The translations under genes and the position numbers were made by a program. Shown here piece after piece: positions 22,699 through 32,872 of a DNA stretch of 64,000 bases (within the stretch, counting starts at the first letter, position 1; each line of letters begins with the position of its first letter). Source of the DNA: Brenneria izadpanahii (GTDB lineage: Bacteria; Pseudomonadota; Gammaproteobacteria; Enterobacterales; Enterobacteriaceae); contig NZ_CP050854.1 in NCBI RefSeq assembly GCF_017569925.1, positions 1,054,001 through 1,118,000 of the forward strand. Reading direction: 5' to 3'. The notes beneath the pieces were generated by a model that ran no database searches, was not told where the DNA came from, and saw nothing but the letters and a program-made list of their open reading frames with translations.

Positions 22699-25347
22699 TT
22701 AAACTTTCAACGATAATTCCAGCGTGACGATCCCCTCTTCCAACTGAATATTGACGCTAAAGCCTAGTTTCTTCGCCAGCGTAATCATCCCTTGATTATA
22801 CGGCATGGTGATCCCATTCAAACTCCCCAGCCCGTGTAATTTGGCATAGCGGATCAGCTTTTCCAGCAGGCGTCTGCCTAGCCCCAATCCTTTCAAATCG
22901 GAGCGCACCAAAACAGCGAATTCAGCATTGGTATTATCGGGATCGGATATGGCTCGCGTAACGCCGATAATTTCCTCGCCGGTTTCCGTCTGGCGTATGG
23001 CGACAAAAGCCATCTCCCGGTCGTAGTCAATCTGCGTCATATAGGCTAAATCTTCGTGATTAAATTCACTGATTTCGCTGAAATAGCGATAGTAAAGGTC
23101 TTCTTTCGTCACCTTAGAGATGAAGAGGCTCAGTAACGGCTCATCTTCGGGCAGAATAGGGCGAAACAGGCAAGTTGAGTTATCTTTTAGCGTAACGGTC
23201 TCCTCCAGATCCTGCGGATAAGGGCGGATAGCCAACCTTGACTGGGGATCGCCGCTAAACGGCGTCAGCTGGAGCGTAACGTCCAGCAGGGTAAACTCAT
23301 CGCCCGAAGCCAGCAGAGGATGAATGTCCAGCCGGGATATTTCCGGGCAGTCGAGGATCAGGTTTGAAACCTGTACCAGCAACCGGCTGAGCGCTGCAAT
23401 ATCCAACGGACACAGCGCGCCGCGGCTGTGAATTTTCCCTCCTTTGACCGCCTGCAGCACCAGATAGCGCGCCAAGGTCATATTTAACGGCGGCAGCGCC
23501 ACGGCGGCCTGGTTCTCTTGCCATTCAACGCCGCCATCGCCCAGCATGATTAACGGCCCGAATACCGGATCCTGCTCAACGGCCACCCGCAGTTCCTGAG
23601 CGCCGGCCCGGTTTGCCATGCTTTGTACCAACAAACCGTGGATACGCGCCTGGGGATAGGTTTGTTTCACCCGATCGAGAATCGCCTCCGCCGCCTGTTG
23701 CACTTCTCTGGCGGTGCGCAGATAGAGCATCACGCCCTGAACTTCTGATTTATGCGCAATATCTGGCGAGCGTAGCTTAATGGCGACCGGATAGCCGATC
23801 TGTTCGGCGATGTATACCGCTTCGGTACTGTCGTTGGCAATCCAGGTCGGCAGCGTGTTTAAACCGTAAGCCTGCAGGATGGGGCGGACTTCGTGGGTGT
23901 CTAACTGAGTGATGCCGTTCGCCAGCGCCTGATGGATAAGTTCATGCGCCTGATCCGCATTGATCGACAAATCCTGGGGCAGCGCGGGGGTTTCCGTCAG
24001 CTGCTTCTGGTTGCGCCGGTATTCGACAATATGCATAAACGCCGTCACGGCGCCTTCTGGCGTGCGATAGGTGGGAATGCCGGCCTCATTGAATAAACGG
24101 CGCGCCTCTTGTGAAGAAAATTCGCCGGACCAGTTGGTCAGCAGCGTTATGCGTTTGCCGCGCGGATGCCGTTGAAACAGATTAATCAGTTGGGCGGCGC
24201 TTTCGGTTCCTGGCGCTGCGGCGCTGGGAGAATAAATGATCAGCAGCGCGTCAAAGTCATCGCTATCCAACAAAATAGATACCGCCGTTAGATAGCGTTC
24301 GATGGTGGCCTCATCACGTAGATTAAGCGGGTTGCCGATCGCGACGTGTTCCGGCAGCTTTTCCCGCAGTTTCTGTTGAGTGGCTTCGCTGAGGAGCGCC
24401 AGTTTCCCTTGTCTGCTTAGCAACTGATCGAGCGCCTGCGCCGCCGGCGATGCGCCATTGCTGACCAGCAGCAACCGTTCGCCGTGTAATGGCCGCAGAT
24501 GGCTAAGGGTTTCCACCGCCGAGAAGAGTTCATGTGTGTCGTGCACCCGTAAAAGGCCCGCGCGTTGAATAGCCGCGTCGTAGGCCGCGTCAGACCCTTG
24601 AGGGCGCTCATTGAGCAATCGTTGCGATTGCCGGCTGCGTCCGCTCTTGATCACCAGAATAGGTTTGTTTCTTGAGGCGCTGCGGGCGGCGGAAAGAAAA
24701 CGTCGGGCATCGCTAATGTGTTCGAGGTGCAACAGAATTGCGCTGGTCTTGCCATCTCGGGCTAAAAAATCCAGCAGATCGTCAACATCAATATCCAGGC
24801 TGTCGCCCAGCGCAATAAAATAGGAGAAACCGATGCCCCGTTGCTGAGCCCAGTCCAGAATGGTGTTTGATACGGCGGCGGATTGGGAAATAAACGCCAG
24901 CTTGCCTTTCATAATGGGTACCGGCGAGAAACTGGCGTTGAATCCTTGCCAGGGCGCGAGTAAACCGAGGCTGTTCGGGCCTAAAAGACGCATGTTATAG
25001 CGGATTGCGCAGGCTTTTAACTCGCTGAACTGAAATGGCGGAGCGGATAGGATAATGGCGGTTTTACAGCCTGATTGCCCCACTTCTTCCAGCAAAGCCA
25101 GATTGCGCCCGGCATTGGTGCAAAGGATGGCAAGATCGGGCGTAATCGGCAAGCCGGCGACGTTCGGATAGGCTAAAACGCCGCAGACGGCGCGATATTT
25201 GGGAGTAACGGGAAGAACCGGGCCGCTGAAGTTGCCATCCAACAGGTTGCGCATCAACAGAAAGCCTGCCCGTCCCGGCTTTTCCGAAGCGCCCAAAACC
25301 GCTACCGACTTAGGTCGTAATAGTGCTTCCAATCCGCGCTGGCTCAT
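22699..25347 (-). CDS. pat: Protein lysine acetyltransferase Pat (YfiQ/PatZ)
   Basis: Acetyl-CoA-dependent lysine acetyltransferase known to inactivate acetyl-CoA synthetase. The 882 residues consist of an N-terminal ADP-forming acyl-CoA-synthetase-like part with a CoA-binding region (LRPKSVAVLGASEKPGRAG at the start, LLGPNSLGLLAPW near 120) and an ATP-grasp portion. A C-terminal GNAT domain (about 725-882) follows, with the acetyl-CoA loop VRSDLKGLGLGRRLLEKLI. It lies between tapT and pssA, the order found in E. coli. Confidence 0.95.
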   Translation of the reverse strand: MSQRGLEALLRPKSVAVLGASEKPGRAGFLLMRNLLDGNFSGPVLPVTPKYRAVCGVLAYPNVAGLPITPDLAILCTNAGRNLALLEEVGQSGCKTAIILSAPPFQFSELKACAIRYNMRLLGPNSLGLLAPWQGFNASFSPVPIMKGKLAFISQSAAVSNTILDWAQQRGIGFSYFIALGDSLDIDVDDLLDFLARDGKTSAILLHLEHISDARRFLSAARSASRNKPILVIKSGRSRQSQRLLNERPQGSDAAYDAAIQRAGLLRVHDTHELFSAVETLSHLRPLHGERLLLVSNGASPAAQALDQLLSRQGKLALLSEATQQKLREKLPEHVAIGNPLNLRDEATIERYLTAVSILLDSDDFDALLIIYSPSAAAPGTESAAQLINLFQRHPRGKRITLLTNWSGEFSSQEARRLFNEAGIPTYRTPEGAVTAFMHIVEYRRNQKQLTETPALPQDLSINADQAHELIHQALANGITQLDTHEVRPILQAYGLNTLPTWIANDSTEAVYIAEQIGYPVAIKLRSPDIAHKSEVQGVMLYLRTAREVQQAAEAILDRVKQTYPQARIHGLLVQSMANRAGAQELRVAVEQDPVFGPLIMLGDGGVEWQENQAAVALPPLNMTLARYLVLQAVKGGKIHSRGALCPLDIAALSRLLVQVSNLILDCPEISRLDIHPLLASGDEFTLLDVTLQLTPFSGDPQSRLAIRPYPQDLEETVTLKDNSTCLFRPILPEDEPLLSLFISKVTKEDLYYRYFSEISEFNHEDLAYMTQIDYDREMAFVAIRQTETGEEIIGVTRAISDPDNTNAEFAVLVRSDLKGLGLGRRLLEKLIRYAKLHGLGSLNGITMPYNQGMITLAKKLGFSVNIQLEEGIVTLELSLKV

Positions 25348-25396
25348 AAGTCACCCTTTTAGGAAAGACTATATGATACTAAGTGTTTTTTGCCGG

Positions 25397-26095
25397 TTAT
25401 GCTGTGATGGCAGGTAGCAATTCCCGTAAGGTATGATGCGATTTCCCGGCCAGATAGCGTTTACGAAAGCGATCGAAGTGTTCCGACAATGCCGCCGCCG
25501 CCGCGCTATCTCCGGCTTGGCCAAGTAAAGCAATGGCGATTTCCGCGGTGCAATGCTGTCCGGCGTTGCTTGCCTCCCGCAGTTGGTAACGAGAAAGCGC
25601 ATCGACATTCAGTGATAGAATGGGCAGCGCATCCAGATAAGGACTTTTGCGGAACATTTTCCGCGCTTCCGGCCAGGTGCCGTCCAGCAGAATAAATAAC
25701 GCGGGCTTTCCCTGCGAGGGCAGTTGCCGGAAAATCTGACGCTCTTCTTGCGCATCATCGGCCAGAAAAACCAGATAGGGTTGATAATCCGCATCGCCGA
25801 GGGCGGCGAGCAACCGTGGATCGGGCGATATACGGGACCAGAGGAATGCCTGAGTTTCTGGTAGAATATCGGCAATCAACCGTCCGGTATTGCTTGGCTT
25901 TAGCGGTTCCGTATCGAACATAAGCAGACAAAAACGGCTGCGGGCGTGGCTGGGCTGAATTGTGTGGCACAGACAGTTTGTTGCCGGCAGCAAACAGCGC
26001 TGGCAGCGCACAACGCGGCAGCCGCGGGCGCGGAATGGTTTGGTGGACTGCTCCAGACGTTGCTGGCGCAGGCGAAGAACGGCATTGTTAATCAT
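25397..26095 (-). CDS. tapT: tRNA-uridine aminocarboxypropyltransferase (DTW family)
   Basis: Formerly YfiP; adds the 3-amino-3-carboxypropyl group of SAM to U47 of tRNAs. The 232-residue protein has the N-terminal cysteine cluster CQRCLLPATNCLCH and the defining motif LLDGTWPEARKMFRKS. The start ATG gives the expected N-terminus. It is 49 nt upstream of pat, so cotranscription tapT-pat is likely. Confidence 0.9.
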   Translation of the reverse strand: MINNAVLRLRQQRLEQSTKPFRARGCRVVRCQRCLLPATNCLCHTIQPSHARSRFCLLMFDTEPLKPSNTGRLIADILPETQAFLWSRISPDPRLLAALGDADYQPYLVFLADDAQEERQIFRQLPSQGKPALFILLDGTWPEARKMFRKSPYLDALPILSLNVDALSRYQLREASNAGQHCTAEIAIALLGQAGDSAAAAALSEHFDRFRKRYLAGKSHHTLRELLPAITA

Positions 26096-26216
26096 TGGAG
26101 TATCGGGGATCTCGGCGTTCCGTCAGGAAGCGGTTTACGGTCTGCGTTTTGGGAAACATCGACAATAATGGGCTTTGAAAGGGGTCATTCTAATCGACGG
26201 ACAGTCTGACCAAAAG

Positions 26217-26240
26217 ACCCAGAGCTAAAATACTCTGGGT
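26217..26240 (-). terminator. trxC terminator
   Basis: ACCCAGAG (26217-26224) pairs with CTCTGGGT (26233-26240) around CTAAAATA. Read on the minus strand the stem is followed by CTTTTGG. It lies just after the trxC stop. Confidence 0.7.
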
Positions 26241-26257
26241 TTGGGGATGGCGTATAT

Positions 26258-26677
26258 TTATAGGGATTCGTCAAGCCAGCCTTCAAACGGCGCTTTAGGA
26301 AGCGCGCCATTAAGCATATCGACCAGTTTCCCTTGTTTAAACAGCATCAGGGTCGGGATGGTGCGGATACGATAACGAGAACTAAGCGCAGGCTCTGATT
26401 CGGTATTAACCTTAACAAAGCGTATTTTTTCGCCGCGTTCCTGCGCGACGCTCTCAAATACCGGGGCGAAGTTGACGCAGGGGCTACACCATGGCGCCCA
26501 GAAGTCGACGACGACCGGCAGATCGTCCTGTAACAGTTTATCCAGCGTCGCTTCGGTGGCGTTGATAACTTCACCCGTGAACAGCGGTTCTCCGCAATTG
26601 CCGCATTTAGGATGATCGTCAATACGTTTTTCTGGCAGACGGTTTGTCGTGTGGCAAGATGCGCATACCGTATTCAT
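26258..26677 (-). CDS. trxC: Thioredoxin 2 with unusual WCSPC active site
   Basis: Cytosolic zinc-binding thioredoxin, 139 residues, as in E. coli TrxC. The N-terminal zinc site has two CxxC pairs (CASC and CGNC), then the thioredoxin fold begins at [10 protein letters not shown]. The redox motif reads [12 protein letters not shown]: codons TGT AGC CCC TGC, where nearly all thioredoxins have WCGPC. The residue after the second cysteine is also changed (Val, where E. coli TrxC has Arg). The cis-proline TIPT is present. OxyR control is known in E. coli; no operator was identified here. Confidence 0.95.
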   Translation of the reverse strand: MNTVCASCHTTNRLPEKRIDDHPKCGNCGEPLFTGEVINATEATLDKLLQDDLPVVVDFWAPWCSPCVNFAPVFESVAQERGEKIRFVKVNTESEPALSSRYRIRTIPTLMLFKQGKLVDMLNGALPKAPFEGWLDESL

Positions 26678-26945
26678 AACAGGGCCTCAGGTCAAAGGGA
26701 CGAATAGCATGGCGCCGATAAAAACCGTTGCGAACAATTAGTAAATGTCGTCAACATGTTAAATTATTGGTGCATTACTCGAACAATATGTTACTTGGCA
26801 GTTGGCTAAGTATGGCGAGCCGTTTCGTCGTCAACAACGTGGTTTACTCAATAGCTACGATAGTTTTTGGCTTTTACCACAAGCTGGTAGCTAAGCGGCG
26901 GTACATAAGGTAATCTTCGCGCCCAGCGCGTAGGTGGAGATAACG

Positions 26946-28097
26946 ATGAGCGATTCATTCAATAGTAAGAGCGGCAAGGTCCGCGTGATGTACGTCCGTA
27001 GCGATGACGAGGGCGGGAAAGAGAACAAAAATAAGCGTCCGTCTGGTAAGGAGCGCCGTAGCGAAAGCGGGCGCGGCCGCCGTGATGAGACGGGTTCCCG
27101 TGAGAAGCCTCAGCATCCCCGAGATAAAAATCCGCGTTATGCCCGTGAGAATCCCTCTCGTGACGGCGATAACGGCCCGTGGGGCAAGGATCGCGGCGAG
27201 CGTAATGGCGAACGTGCAGAACGGCCGCGCCGTCCGCGCGGCGAGGATCGCGCTACCGGCGATTCCCCCTGGAAAACGGTTTCGCGCGCGCCGGGTGAAG
27301 AGCCTGAATTCGATCATGGCGGGATCAGCGGTAAAAGTCAGATCGATCCCGCGCAGCTGCGCCGCCAGCGTCAGGAAGAGACGCGGGTTTATGGTGAAAA
27401 CGCCTGTCAGGCGTTGTTTAAAAGCCGTCCTGATTCCATTGTTCGCGCCTGGTTTTTACAGGAAGTGACGCCGCGTTTTCGTGAGGCCCTTCGCTGGATG
27501 GCGGCCAATCGCAAGGCCTATCATGTCGTTGAAGATGATGAGCTGATCAAAGCCTCCGGTACCGAGCATCATGGCGGCGTGTGTTTCCTGATTAAAAAGC
27601 GTCGGGGAATGGATGTTCGCGAGTATCTGGAAACGGCGGGCGAGCGTGATTGCGTACTGGCGTTGCAGGATGCCGGCAATCCTCACAACCTCGGCGGCAT
27701 TATGCGCAGCTGCGCGCATTTTGGCGTTAATGGCCTGCTGGTTCAGGATGCGACGATGTTGGAGTCCGGGGCGGCAGTACGCACTGCCGAAGGCGGGGCT
27801 GAGCATGTTAAAGCGATTAATGCCGATGATCCCATCGCCGTATTCGATGAGTTCCGTAAAGCCGGCTATACCATTGTGACGACCTCCAGTCACAAAGGAA
27901 CGGCATTATCGAAAACCACATTTCCGGCTAAGACCGTAATCGTGCTGGGGCAAGAGGGCGATGGCCTGTCCGACGGCGCCTGGCTGCAGGGCGATACCAA
28001 TATCTCGATTGATGGAACGGGCAGGGTTGAAAGCCTGAACGTTTCCGTTGCGACAGGTATTTTGCTGTCCGAATGGTGGCGGCAGAATAAAGCCTGA
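26946..28097 (+). CDS. yfiF: SPOUT-family RNA methyltransferase (YfiF/TrmG)
   Basis: SpoU/TrmH-type 2'-O-ribose methyltransferase. The first 130 residues are a highly charged Arg/Lys/Glu/Gly-rich extension, probably RNA-binding. They are followed by [21 protein letters not shown] (substrate-binding domain) and the SPOUT knot with [26 protein letters not shown] and [21 protein letters not shown] 26946 is chosen because AGGTGGAG before it is the ribosome binding site; an in-frame GTG at 26934 lies inside that site. Length is 383 residues. Confidence 0.92.
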   Translation: MSDSFNSKSGKVRVMYVRSDDEGGKENKNKRPSGKERRSESGRGRRDETGSREKPQHPRDKNPRYARENPSRDGDNGPWGKDRGERNGERAERPRRPRGEDRATGDSPWKTVSRAPGEEPEFDHGGISGKSQIDPAQLRRQRQEETRVYGENACQALFKSRPDSIVRAWFLQEVTPRFREALRWMAANRKAYHVVEDDELIKASGTEHHGGVCFLIKKRRGMDVREYLETAGERDCVLALQDAGNPHNLGGIMRSCAHFGVNGLLVQDATMLESGAAVRTAEGGAEHVKAINADDPIAVFDEFRKAGYTIVTTSSHKGTALSKTTFPAKTVIVLGQEGDGLSDGAWLQGDTNISIDGTGRVESLNVSVATGILLSEWWRQNKA

Positions 28098-28154
28098 TGA
28101 AATAAATCCGATTAAAGAAGGGAACGGCTCACGGCTTAACCTTCGCCCTCGGTC

Positions 28155-28195
28155 AAACATCAGCACAGGGGAACTTGCGCTGATGTTTTGTTTTT
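28155..28195 (+). terminator. Terminator after yfiF
   Basis: AAACATCAGC (28155-28164) pairs with GCTGATGTTT (28179-28188), a ten-pair stem with a 14-nt loop, followed by TGTTTTT. Confidence 0.85.
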
Positions 28196-28332
28196 AAGCG
28201 ATGAAAGTCTGGCGCCGGGGTGATAGCGCATGTCAAGGCGCGGGATGCCGCGGCGTCGAGGCTCAGGCGCGACAGGGATAATGGCGTAGTGAGCCGGTAA
28301 GATTTCACGATGATGACGACAAGAAACACCTA

Positions 28333-28776
28333 ATGATACGGAAACAATCACACTATGCAGCGCTATCGCTGCTCCTGGGAACACTTTTTATGAGCGGCTG
28401 TTCTCAGCCGTCGCCCGCCCCTGATGCCGATCGCGCTGCGCCATATGCCTGCCGCATCGGCGATAAAATGGTGCAAACCACCCTCTATTTCGGTCTAAGC
28501 CGCCCGGCTGGCCCGCCGGTTTCCGATGCGGAATGGAAGGACTTTGTCGATAGCGAAGTCACGCCGCGTTTTAAAGACGGGTTGACGATTTTTGATACCA
28601 GAGGACAGTGGCTGGGTCAGAATGGCGCAGTGGTGCGGGAAAACAGCAAAGCGTTGCTGCTTATTCATGGATCTGAACAGGAAAGCGCGGTAGAAGCGCT
28701 GCGTACCGCATACAAAACACGCTTTGCCCAGGAATCGGTAATGCGGGTTGATGCGCCGGAGTGCGTCGCTTTTTAA
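28333..28776 (+). CDS. DUF3574-type lipoprotein
   Basis: Predicted envelope lipoprotein of 147 residues. Signal peptide residues 1-22 end in the lipobox MSGC, giving lipidated Cys23. The rest resembles the DUF3574 family: a short beta-rich domain with TTLYFGLSRPAGPPVSDAEWKDFVDSEVTPRFKDGLTIFD. Two further cysteines (YAC near residue 40 and PEC at the end) could form a disulfide. Function is not known. It stands alone between yfiF and the emr operon, converging on emrB. Confidence 0.8.
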   Translation: MIRKQSHYAALSLLLGTLFMSGCSQPSPAPDADRAAPYACRIGDKMVQTTLYFGLSRPAGPPVSDAEWKDFVDSEVTPRFKDGLTIFDTRGQWLGQNGAVVRENSKALLLIHGSEQESAVEALRTAYKTRFAQESVMRVDAPECVAF

Positions 28777-28918
28777 GCGTTTTCTGTCGGCCCTTCCGTC
28801 GGGAAGAGCCGATAAATAGAATGACTTTGGGTAGCTTACAGCACCAATCCTGTCACGTAGCTGAAAAACACGTTCCCCGACGAGCCATCCGGCGGATCGG
28901 CGGCGCAGGGAACGTGGC

Positions 28919-30451
28919 TCAGTGCGCGCCGCCCCCGCCCCCGGAGGTAAACGGCGGTCGCGCAAACCACACCAATACCAACAGCACCAGGAATACCCCA
29001 GCCGCAGCCCAGAAGATTTCATTGGCGGAGATAATCAGTCCCTGCGCGGTGATCTCGCTGGCGATATAGGATGAAGCCTGCGATTGGCTCATTCCTAGCG
29101 ACTGTAGCTGCTGATAGGTTTCCTGCGCGAGCGGATTATAGGGCGTTACCGATTCCGTTAACTGCGAATGGTGTAACGACTCGCGCTGCGCCCACAGCGT
29201 TGTGGTGATGGATGTTCCGATAGAACCCGCCAGCGTCCGGGTAAAGTTGGACAGGCTGGATGCCGCGGCCATCCGCTCCGGCGGCAGGCCCGACAGCGTA
29301 ATGGTCGTCAGCGGCATAAAGAAGCAGGCCACGGCGAAACCCTGTACAAACTGCGGCCACGCGGAAGCGCCAAAGTCCATTCCCGGTTCAAAGGTATAGG
29401 CGCGCCAGTAAAAGCAGACGGCGTACATAATGAAGCTGAAGGTAACCAACTGCCGCATATCCAGGCGCGGGGCGAAACGGCCGATAATCGGCGACAGCAC
29501 CACGGGCATTAAGCCGACAGGGGCCGACGCCAGCCCGGCCCAGGTCGCGGTATAACCATAGACCTCCTGTAATAATTGCGGCAGCAGTACGATCGCGCCG
29601 AAATAGAACATATAGGCCAGGCTGAGGCACAGGCATCCAATGGTGAAATTGCGCGATTTAAACAGCGATAAATCCACGACCGGGTGGTCGTCGGTCAGCT
29701 CCCAGACGATTAAAAACGTCAGGGTGATGACGGCGATAACGGTAAGAATAATGATCTCATTGGAGTTAAACCAATCCAGTTCCTTACCCCGATCCAGCAT
29801 CATCTGAAGGCTGCCGATGCCGACGATCAGCAATGCCAGACCCACGGTATCGATAGGCTTGATTTCGGTTTTGGTCTCCCGTCCGCGCAGCGTTTGCAGC
29901 GTAATGAGCACAACCGCCACGCCCAGCGGGACGTTGATGAAGAAGATCCAGCCCCAGTGGTAGTTGTCGCTAATCCAGCCCCCCAGAATCGGCCCGCAAA
30001 TCGGCGCGACCACCACGGTCATCGACCATAACGCCAACGCGATGCTCCGTCTGGCGGGAGGATAGTTGTTTAACAACAGACTCTGCGACAACGGGATCAA
30101 CGGTCCGGCCACGATTCCCTGTAAGACACGGGCGAAGATCAGCATTTCCAGGCTGGTGGATATACCACACATCCAGGAGGTGAAGGCAAACAGGGCGGTG
30201 GACAACAGGAAAAGGCGAACTTCGCCAAAGCGTTTGGCCAACCAGCCCGTGATGGGAATGGAAATGGCGTTGGCGACCCCGAAAGAGGTGATCACCCACG
30301 TTCCCTGCGAGTTGGACGCCCCCAGGTTGCCGGCAATCGTCGGAATTGCCACGTTGGCGATGGTTGAGTCCAGCACCTGCATGAACGTTGCTAATGACAG
30401 GGCAACAGTCATCCAGGCCAGACTGGCGCCTTTAAGCGGTTTTCTCTGCAC
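28919..30451 (-). CDS. emrB: Multidrug efflux MFS transporter EmrB
   Basis: Inner-membrane proton antiporter of the DHA2 (14-helix) family. It pumps hydrophobic toxic compounds through EmrA and an outer-membrane channel. The 510 residues include motif C (GPILGGWISDNYHW near residue 155) and the first-helix signature LDSTIANVAIPTIAGNLG. The C-terminus ends in a short Gly5-Ala-His tail. It is 17 nt downstream of emrA. Confidence 0.95.
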   Translation of the reverse strand: MQRKPLKGASLAWMTVALSLATFMQVLDSTIANVAIPTIAGNLGASNSQGTWVITSFGVANAISIPITGWLAKRFGEVRLFLLSTALFAFTSWMCGISTSLEMLIFARVLQGIVAGPLIPLSQSLLLNNYPPARRSIALALWSMTVVVAPICGPILGGWISDNYHWGWIFFINVPLGVAVVLITLQTLRGRETKTEIKPIDTVGLALLIVGIGSLQMMLDRGKELDWFNSNEIIILTVIAVITLTFLIVWELTDDHPVVDLSLFKSRNFTIGCLCLSLAYMFYFGAIVLLPQLLQEVYGYTATWAGLASAPVGLMPVVLSPIIGRFAPRLDMRQLVTFSFIMYAVCFYWRAYTFEPGMDFGASAWPQFVQGFAVACFFMPLTTITLSGLPPERMAAASSLSNFTRTLAGSIGTSITTTLWAQRESLHHSQLTESVTPYNPLAQETYQQLQSLGMSQSQASSYIASEITAQGLIISANEIFWAAAGVFLVLLVLVWFARPPFTSGGGGGAH

Positions 30452-30468
30452 GCTTCTCTCCTGACCGA

Positions 30469-31644
30469 TTAGCTGGCATTAGCCTGAATGATGTCGCTAA
30501 TCATTTGATTGACCGGAGCGAGATCCAACGTCAGCGCATCGCTTGCGTAAGCCGGGGTGCCGCGTGGCGTTTCCGACAGTGATTGGCCTGCGCTATCGGC
30601 GGTATCGACGTTAACCAGCGCGGACAGGCCGATACGCAGCGGATGTTCGGCAACCTGTTGCGGATCCAATTCAATACGGACGGGCAAACGCTGGACGACT
30701 TTTATCCAGTTGCCGGTGGCGTTCTGCGCCGGAAGCAGGGAGAACGCGCTGCCGGTGCCCATATCCAGACCCACGACCTTGCCGTGATAAACGACATCAT
30801 CGCCGTACATGTCCGCGACGACGGTGGCGGGTTGACCAATGCGCATATTGGCGAGCTGGGTTTCTTTAAAGTTGGCGTCGACCCACAGATGGTCCGCAGG
30901 CACAACGGCCATTAGCGCCGATGTCGTCGCGATCCTGGCGCCGACCTGAACGCTGCGGCGCGAAACATAGCCGTTCACCGGGCTGACGATTTTTGTGCGT
31001 TGCAGCGCCAGCCAGGCATCGCGCATTTCCGCCGCGGCCTGCTGAACCGTCGGCTGCTGTTCTAACGGCGTATCCAGAATCATTGCCTGATTGGCCTGAT
31101 ATTGCTGTTTCGCCACTTCCAGCGAGGCTTTGGCGCTGGCTACCGCATCCCGGGCGTGCTGAACTTCTTCCCGGCCGATGGCGTTTACATGACCCAGCGT
31201 TTCACGGCGGTTTAAATCGCTCTGCGCCTGATTCAGCTGGATCTGGAGTAATTCTATATTGGCCTGATACTGCTTGCCGTTGATTATTAACTGATGCGTT
31301 TGACGCACGCTGTTGGCCAGCGCGGTTTTGGTCCGCTCAAAAGCCTGTTGGGCATCGGTCGGATCCAGTTCAACCAGAACATCGCCCTGTTTGACAAAAT
31401 CGGTGTTGTCTACATTTACGCGCGTAACGCTCCCCGTTACCTGAGCCATCACCTGAATCTGATTGCCCGCGACGTAGGCATCATCGGTGCTCTGGTGATG
31501 TCTGAGGACCAGGAACCAATAAACAAACCACGCGCAGCCAAGCACGATAAAGATAAGCGTTAATAGCGTCAGCACGCGTTTGCGCTGTTTTTTCTTATTG
31601 CGTTTTACCGGCTGTGGCGCCTGTTTTTCCACACTTTCACTCAT
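30469..31644 (-). CDS. emrA: Multidrug efflux membrane fusion protein EmrA
   Basis: Periplasmic adaptor linking EmrB to the outer-membrane channel. The 391 residues have a short basic cytoplasmic start, one membrane helix (about 24-45), then biotinyl-lipoyl halves separated by a long alpha-helical hairpin rich in Gln/Ala (about 95-215) and the VSPVNGYVSRRSVQVGARI segment. The C-terminal end is variable. emrR lies upstream after a 276-nt gap and emrB directly downstream. Confidence 0.95.
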   Translation of the reverse strand: MSESVEKQAPQPVKRNKKKQRKRVLTLLTLIFIVLGCAWFVYWFLVLRHHQSTDDAYVAGNQIQVMAQVTGSVTRVNVDNTDFVKQGDVLVELDPTDAQQAFERTKTALANSVRQTHQLIINGKQYQANIELLQIQLNQAQSDLNRRETLGHVNAIGREEVQHARDAVASAKASLEVAKQQYQANQAMILDTPLEQQPTVQQAAAEMRDAWLALQRTKIVSPVNGYVSRRSVQVGARIATTSALMAVVPADHLWVDANFKETQLANMRIGQPATVVADMYGDDVVYHGKVVGLDMGTGSAFSLLPAQNATGNWIKVVQRLPVRIELDPQQVAEHPLRIGLSALVNVDTADSAGQSLSETPRGTPAYASDALTLDLAPVNQMISDIIQANAS

Positions 31645-31920
31645 GGTGTTCTCTCTTCTAATGCTCTTTGGCCTGGTGTCACATCATTTGATGGCGCTGT
31701 TATGAATGAACATTCAGCGCCGATCCGCCGGCGGTACTGCAGCAGTCTGCAGTTGACCGGCAGTCAGAGTCGGTTTTGTTTTATTATCAAGCGACGGAAT
31801 GACAGATTACTGAACAGTAAACGGGCATTGTCCGCAGTAAATATCCGCGCTCCAATAACGCGAGCACAGGAAAGCGTCCGGTACAGCGAGGGATATACGG
31901 TTTTTATTAAAATTCATTAA

Positions 31921-32436
31921 TTACAATTTTTCGGCCGCTTCCATCTCATCTATTCGGGTCAACAGTTTTCTCATTAATGTTTCAAGCTGTTTCTGCTCAT
32001 CGTTGCTGAGCGTAGACCAGAGGAAATGGAGGCTTTTATGCTGCGGGGGAAGCAGCTGGCTAAGGAAATTTTTGCCTTCTTCCGTCATATGCAGGTGCAA
32101 GCAGCGCCGATCGTTACTGCTTTCACGCCTTTCAATCCAACCTCTTTTTTCCAACTCATCGGCAATTCGCGTGGCGTTAGTGCGTGACGAACCGAGCGCG
32201 GCACTGAGTTCCGATGGTTGAATACTGTAAGATTCCTGTGATTCCAGGGTGATGAGCGCCATGAATAAGGTTTCATTAATGCCCTGTTCTTTCAGTATTT
32301 TATTTCTGTGTTCCAGTATTTTGCTTTGCATGTGCATGCATAAACGCAACAGCAGGACTTCCTGGTATGGGAAATCGGGTTTACGTGAAACACGCAGGCT
32401 CAGCATCTTCTCTATTGGAGTAAACGAACTATCCAT
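31921..32436 (-). CDS. emrR: MarR-family repressor EmrR (MprA)
   Basis: Transcriptional repressor of emrRAB that releases DNA on binding hydrophobic compounds. The 171 residues match E. coli EmrR closely, with the winged-helix segment [35 protein letters not shown] and the wing [13 protein letters not shown]. It is the first gene of the minus-strand operon. The inverted repeat GTAACGAAAGTTAC (32469-32482) and nearby CTACCTAGGTAA upstream are candidate operator parts; this is inferred from position and symmetry only. Confidence 0.95.
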   Translation of the reverse strand: MDSSFTPIEKMLSLRVSRKPDFPYQEVLLLRLCMHMQSKILEHRNKILKEQGINETLFMALITLESQESYSIQPSELSAALGSSRTNATRIADELEKRGWIERRESSNDRRCLHLHMTEEGKNFLSQLLPPQHKSLHFLWSTLSNDEQKQLETLMRKLLTRIDEMEAAEKL

Positions 32437-32666
32437 TTTGATATAACCTCATTAATCACGGTGTGCATAGTAACGAAAGTTACTACCTAGGTAAACGGTA
32501 TCAAGTTAGACAAAATTGATTATTCTGTGACAGAAAGTAAGCGATAGGAACGTCGAGAATCGAAGGAAACACCGCTATCAGTTAATAGGGTAGCTCATGC
32601 GCGACGTTAGGGAATGGCTGAGTGGGGAAAACAGAATCAGTTGATTACTAAGTCGTCATTAAATGG

Positions 32667-32689
32667 AAAAAGGCGGCAAAAAGCCGCCT
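32667..32689 (-). terminator. proVWX terminator
   Basis: AGGCGGC (32671-32677) pairs with GCCGCCT (32683-32689) around five A. Read on the minus strand the stem is followed by TTTTTCC. It lies about 185 nt after the proX stop, with the G/C-rich repeat in between. Confidence 0.7.
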
Positions 32690-32728
32690 GAGATTATTGG
32701 CAATGTCGGAAACATCGTCATTAATGAC

Positions 32729-32822
32729 CTCCACCCCGCCTCTCCCATATTAGGGGGAAGGCGCTAACGCATTAGAAACGCGGTTTTTGCGCCCTCCCCT
32801 GTGAAGGGGAGGGCGGGGGGTT
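32729..32822. repeat. G/C-rich palindromic repeat, locus 1
   Basis: A perfect ten-pair hairpin, GCCCTCCCCT (32791-32800) with AGGGGAGGGC (32805-32814) around GTGA, sits in a C-rich then G-rich block also containing CTCTCCCATATTAGGGGGA. Similar blocks occur at 44791-44852, 47503-47526 and 58331-58626, always between genes. Confidence 0.7.
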
Positions 32823-32872
32823 GGAACCAGAAGGGTTGGCATCAAACGCTTCTGAAATTCACGAGCGGTGAT

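Larger units (their letters stand above)
32437..32872. other. Intergenic region between emrR and proX
   Basis: This 436-nt stretch contains the emrR promoter side (32440-32540), the proX terminator and a G/C-rich palindromic element, annotated separately. No coding frame with recognisable similarity was seen. Confidence 0.6.
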
